NCBI GenBank assembly: GCA_003194525.1
Contig: NBIV01000066.1
Coordinates: forward strand, 186,001 to 250,000
From: Gracilariopsis chorda
Taxonomy: Eukaryota; Rhodophyta; Florideophyceae; Gracilariales; Gracilariaceae
Length of the DNA: 64,000 nt
Direction: 5' to 3'
The notes under the pieces are model-generated. The model saw only the letters and a program-made list of their open reading frames with translations, did not search any database and was not told the DNA's origin. Below are positions 61,441 through 64,000 of this stretch, piece by piece. Each line of letters starts with the position of its first letter. Within the stretch, counting starts at the first letter, position 1. A program made the position numbers and the translations under genes.

Positions 61441-63156
61441 TCATTTCTCTGTACCCTTTGGAACTGTTTGCATCATATTGAGAAGGATAACATGTTTATA
61501 TCTTGCCAAAGACAACCGATGGACAACAGCTCCACTTTGAACTTGTGCACATAACAAACGGCCTATAATGCTGACAATTGGACTTTCACCAACGATAGTG
61601 TAGCACATGGTTGTCATCGCTCGGCTAAACTCATCCACACCTCCTTTCAAATAGTTCCAGTAGATAAACGCTGTTGGTCGAATCATCTGCCCGGGAGGCA
61701 GCGTGCTGTCTCGGGGAGCAAGGGAGCGATACGCCTGATTCAAACTATAGTACGAAGCATAAGAATTCAGATCAGAGGCATGGGAGGTTTGTAGGAGATC
61801 ATCGTACATGCTCGTAATTTTTGATGCGTCTTTTCCAATCCAAGGAAACATCCCAACTCGGAGAGCAGCTAGGAGATAACTGTATATTGTTGTCAATGTG
61901 CGATGGAAATGCACAATCGCGGCATTAATTACACCTCCTACCCCCAACTTGCTTCCTTTGGCCGGCACAAACATAACCTGCTTAAGGCTCAACGATACTG
62001 CATGATGCAAACACTGAATTCGGTACTTGGTAGACGGAACACGCTCGTGAAAGAATTTTGTACTCGCCTCGTTTTGGCCAACTTTCATGAGATTCGAAAC
62101 TGCAGAGTGGTCGTGCATTCGTTGTATTGAAGCGTCAACGGTGTTCAGTTTGTGTGTCCCAATTCCTGTGGCCCCTACTCTCTCGTTGATGTATTTCACC
62201 GTCGCTTTGGAGTTGTACCCTCTGTCAGACGCAAACTTAGCGTCCACCATAGGTCCCACAGGCCCAAAAGTGGGAACGCCCTGTATAAGTCGAATGAATC
62301 GTTCCCATACGTCGGTCACTTTCTCTCCCTGCCGTGAGTAGTGACTGGCAAGAAACACATGCGTAAGAGCAGAAAACATCGCGTTATTCACAGGCCCAAG
62401 AGCCTTTTGTGGATTATTTACTTGAGACAAAATGGTCATTTGCGCATCAGCCCTTGATCGTAGCCTCTGATGATCATCGTCCAAACTGAAAATAGTAACA
62501 CCAGGAACATACAAAAGTAATCGAATAACTGAAGCCAATTCGTCTTCCGGCTCAGCTATCAAATCATTTGCACGCTGCTGATAATTAAACCATCCTCCAT
62601 CTCCGTTCTCAACCCTCTGCCGTCGGTCCGGTGTGGATGATAGTGCTGACCAAATTTGAGAATAGCGAGTACTTGGGATGTTCATCTGGAAAAGGAACTG
62701 GTGAATCCTCTTCTTTGTGATCGTTTCCACTGTAAAGTTGTACGATGCAGCCAATATGTGCAAGACTAACACGCCCTTGAACTCGAAAGCGTCGGTTTCT
62801 TTTTGGCTTGTGAGTCGCAGTATTCTGTTCACATTAGAAACAATTTTAAGAAGTACATGCTCGGGAAGAAAAAGATCAAACTCATCTAACTGTGATATTG
62901 ATGCGGCTGTGAACGTTTTTGAACCTTTCTGCTTCGCTTCATTTCCTACTTTCTGGGGAATTGAATGAGTTTCCGACACAAATCTTCTTCCAAGCATCTT
63001 GTTGATTCCATCGATATCAATCGAAATTTGTTGGAGTTGTGAACTATAATCCCAGCCAGTAAGCTCATTTGATCTTCCACGTTCCTCACGTCCTTCATTA
63101 TCACTATCTCTGGATTTTTCCGCAGAGCTGTGTGTATCAATGCTATCATCCATCAT
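61441..63156 (-). CDS. PiggyBac-like DDE transposase (571 aa)
   Basis: The unbroken ORF starts MMDDSIDTHSS, with an acidic Ser-rich N-terminus (1-50). Helical domains follow, then a likely DDE core: YVPGVTIFSLDDDHQRLRSR near 250 (first Asp), KALGPVNNAMFSALTHVFLASH, and MVDAKFASDRGYNSKATVKYINE...GIGTHKL near 330 (second Asp). This spacing and the DRGY...GT pattern resemble piggyBac (DDE_Tnp_1_7) proteins. The third Asp and a C-terminal Cys-rich finger are not obvious. A decayed homologue at 31932-33566 shows it is a repeat family. I see no TTAA-bordered inverted ends, and both flanks are LTRs. A domesticated gene is less likely but not excluded. Confidence 0.6.
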   Translation of the reverse strand: MMDDSIDTHSSAEKSRDSDNEGREERGRSNELTGWDYSSQLQQISIDIDGINKMLGRRFVSETHSIPQKVGNEAKQKGSKTFTAASISQLDEFDLFLPEHVLLKIVSNVNRILRLTSQKETDAFEFKGVLVLHILAASYNFTVETITKKRIHQFLFQMNIPSTRYSQIWSALSSTPDRRQRVENGDGGWFNYQQRANDLIAEPEDELASVIRLLLYVPGVTIFSLDDDHQRLRSRADAQMTILSQVNNPQKALGPVNNAMFSALTHVFLASHYSRQGEKVTDVWERFIRLIQGVPTFGPVGPMVDAKFASDRGYNSKATVKYINERVGATGIGTHKLNTVDASIQRMHDHSAVSNLMKVGQNEASTKFFHERVPSTKYRIQCLHHAVSLSLKQVMFVPAKGSKLGVGGVINAAIVHFHRTLTTIYSYLLAALRVGMFPWIGKDASKITSMYDDLLQTSHASDLNSYASYYSLNQAYRSLAPRDSTLPPGQMIRPTAFIYWNYLKGGVDEFSRAMTTMCYTIVGESPIVSIIGRLLCAQVQSGAVVHRLSLARYKHVILLNMMQTVPKGTEK

Positions 63157-63391
63157 AGTGTCAACATTGTCGCAGAATACATAGGACCAGATAACCTCAA
63201 CGGCAATTTGTCGTGCACAGCTGCATTGGATGGAGCTCTACTGACACCAGTTTTGTAGCTCATCGCATTTTCTGCATGCAATTCGCGCAGTTCTTGCCCC
63301 GTAATATAGAAGTCCATATCTTTATTCAATGATTGTGCTTTTTCTTCTTCCTGTGTTGCAGAATTTTCGTCTTGTAAAACGAAAATGTAAT
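63157..63391. other. 5' flank of the transposase
   Basis: Short stretch upstream of the transposase start; nothing recognised. No terminal repeat found. Confidence 0.4.
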
Positions 63392-64000
63392 TTTAGTGCA
63401 ATGCCCGGAAGCGGGAGTGCACCGAAAGACGTTCGGGATCATTCCTCGTTAGAGATGAGCCTAGTTGGGGAGAGCCCTCCCAGGAGTAGCACGACTGTGT
63501 CGGGTTGTAAGGCCGAGGCCACCCGTCGCGACTTGCGTGGGGAAGTTGAGGCAAGAATCGAGGATCCGCAGGAGCGGTGTATGGGGATGGTCGTCCTCTA
63601 GAGAGGTGCAGTTTCCACGTTAGTGGCACACGCGAACACGAGCCGTGGGTAGCGGGAAAGCCACCCTGCAAAGGGATAAAAAGGAGGAGCTGAGTCACGA
63701 GTGTCGTGACGAAGACTAACGGCAGCGCCGGTAAATAAACCTTATACAAGGCGAACAACAAGAAAGCTGGAATAACAGTCCGAATACTGTGGTCCCTTAG
63801 ATAGGCAAGGAAGTTAGACTTCCCGTATGCAACGGTGCTTCCCTCCAAAGAGGGGTAGAGAACACGCGAAGGTGGTGAGGTCTAGAGCCAATTCTCAAGT
63901 TTGGGTTCCCTTTTTTGGGAAGGTTTACTGGTTTGACGGCAATCCGGCGACGCACTAAGTACTAAACATCCCAGAAATGGGTGTAAAAACAATAAATAGA
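63392..64000 (-). repeat. Divergent LTR subfamily, running off the window
   Basis: Starts TTTAGTGCAATGCC and follows the other LTRs block by block (CACCGAAAGACGTTCGGGATC, AGAGCCCTCCCAGG, GTTTCCACGT, GGTTTACTGG, CACTAAGTACTA, CCCAGAAATGGGTGT) but is strongly diverged between blocks. Hairpin stems are kept with different loops or paired changes. The right end lies outside the window. Confidence 0.8.

Noticed and set aside
1-64000. tRNA or rRNA genes
   Set aside because: I looked for T-arm-type motifs and clover-leaf patterns by eye and found none outside the retroelement primer sites; a tRNA scan could still find one.

Overview
The window looks like nuclear DNA of a photosynthetic eukaryote, most likely a red alga. 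The single-copy genes are eukaryotic and mostly unbroken ORFs: mitochondrial EF-G, the TFIIH helicase XPB, a sphingolipid desaturase, a BAX-inhibitor-type protein, an ABITRAM/FAM206A protein and an NCA2-like mitochondrial protein. Plastid-type genes sit among them: DXR of the MEP pathway, a RimO methylthiotransferase with an N-terminal extension, and a LETM1-like protein with a transit-like leader. Two short spliceosomal introns (91 and 67 bp) can be read directly. Few short introns, tight gene spacing and large nested LTR retrotransposons fit a florideophyte red alga such as the Chondrus or Gracilaria type. That assignment is inference; no rRNA or plastid marker is present.

Layout. 1-13.2 kb: genes (EF-G C-terminus, an unknown protein, XPB, a two-exon SYCP2-like coiled-coil protein, an OTU protease, a small intron-containing gene). 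13.3-14.9 kb: a decayed Ty1/copia fragment. 14.9-31.9 kb: two nested Ty3/gypsy chromovirus elements. Element A (+ strand) is a non-autonomous derivative that keeps gag and the chromodomain end of pol. Element B (- strand, 11,537 bp) lies inside it, flanked by the 5-bp duplication GAAAA, with near-identical LTRs and intact gag and pol. B also carries a 595-codon ORF on the opposite strand between pol and its 3' LTR. 31.9-33.6 kb: a decayed piggyBac-like transposase. 34.9-51.3 kb: genes again (a Ca3427-type periplasmic-binding-fold protein, LETM1-like, DXR, ABITRAM, NCA2-like, RimO, sphingolipid desaturase, BI-1). 52.9-61.4 kb: a three-layer nest. An old LTR was split by a solo LTR (duplication GTAGG), which was split in turn by a 6,851-bp TIR element flanked by TA. 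61.4-64 kb: an intact homologue of the piggyBac-like transposase, then a divergent LTR running off the edge.

The parts most worth following up are: (1) the antisense ORF of element B, lost from element A except for its first codons; (2) the dense carpet of short CC..GG hairpins through LTRs, gag, pol and the antisense ORF, whose stems are kept while loops change between LTR subfamilies; (3) the TA-flanked element, which combines a truncated KDZ/Plavaka-like transposase, unknown cargo genes, GCTAG subterminal repeats and a perfect 84-bp palindrome.
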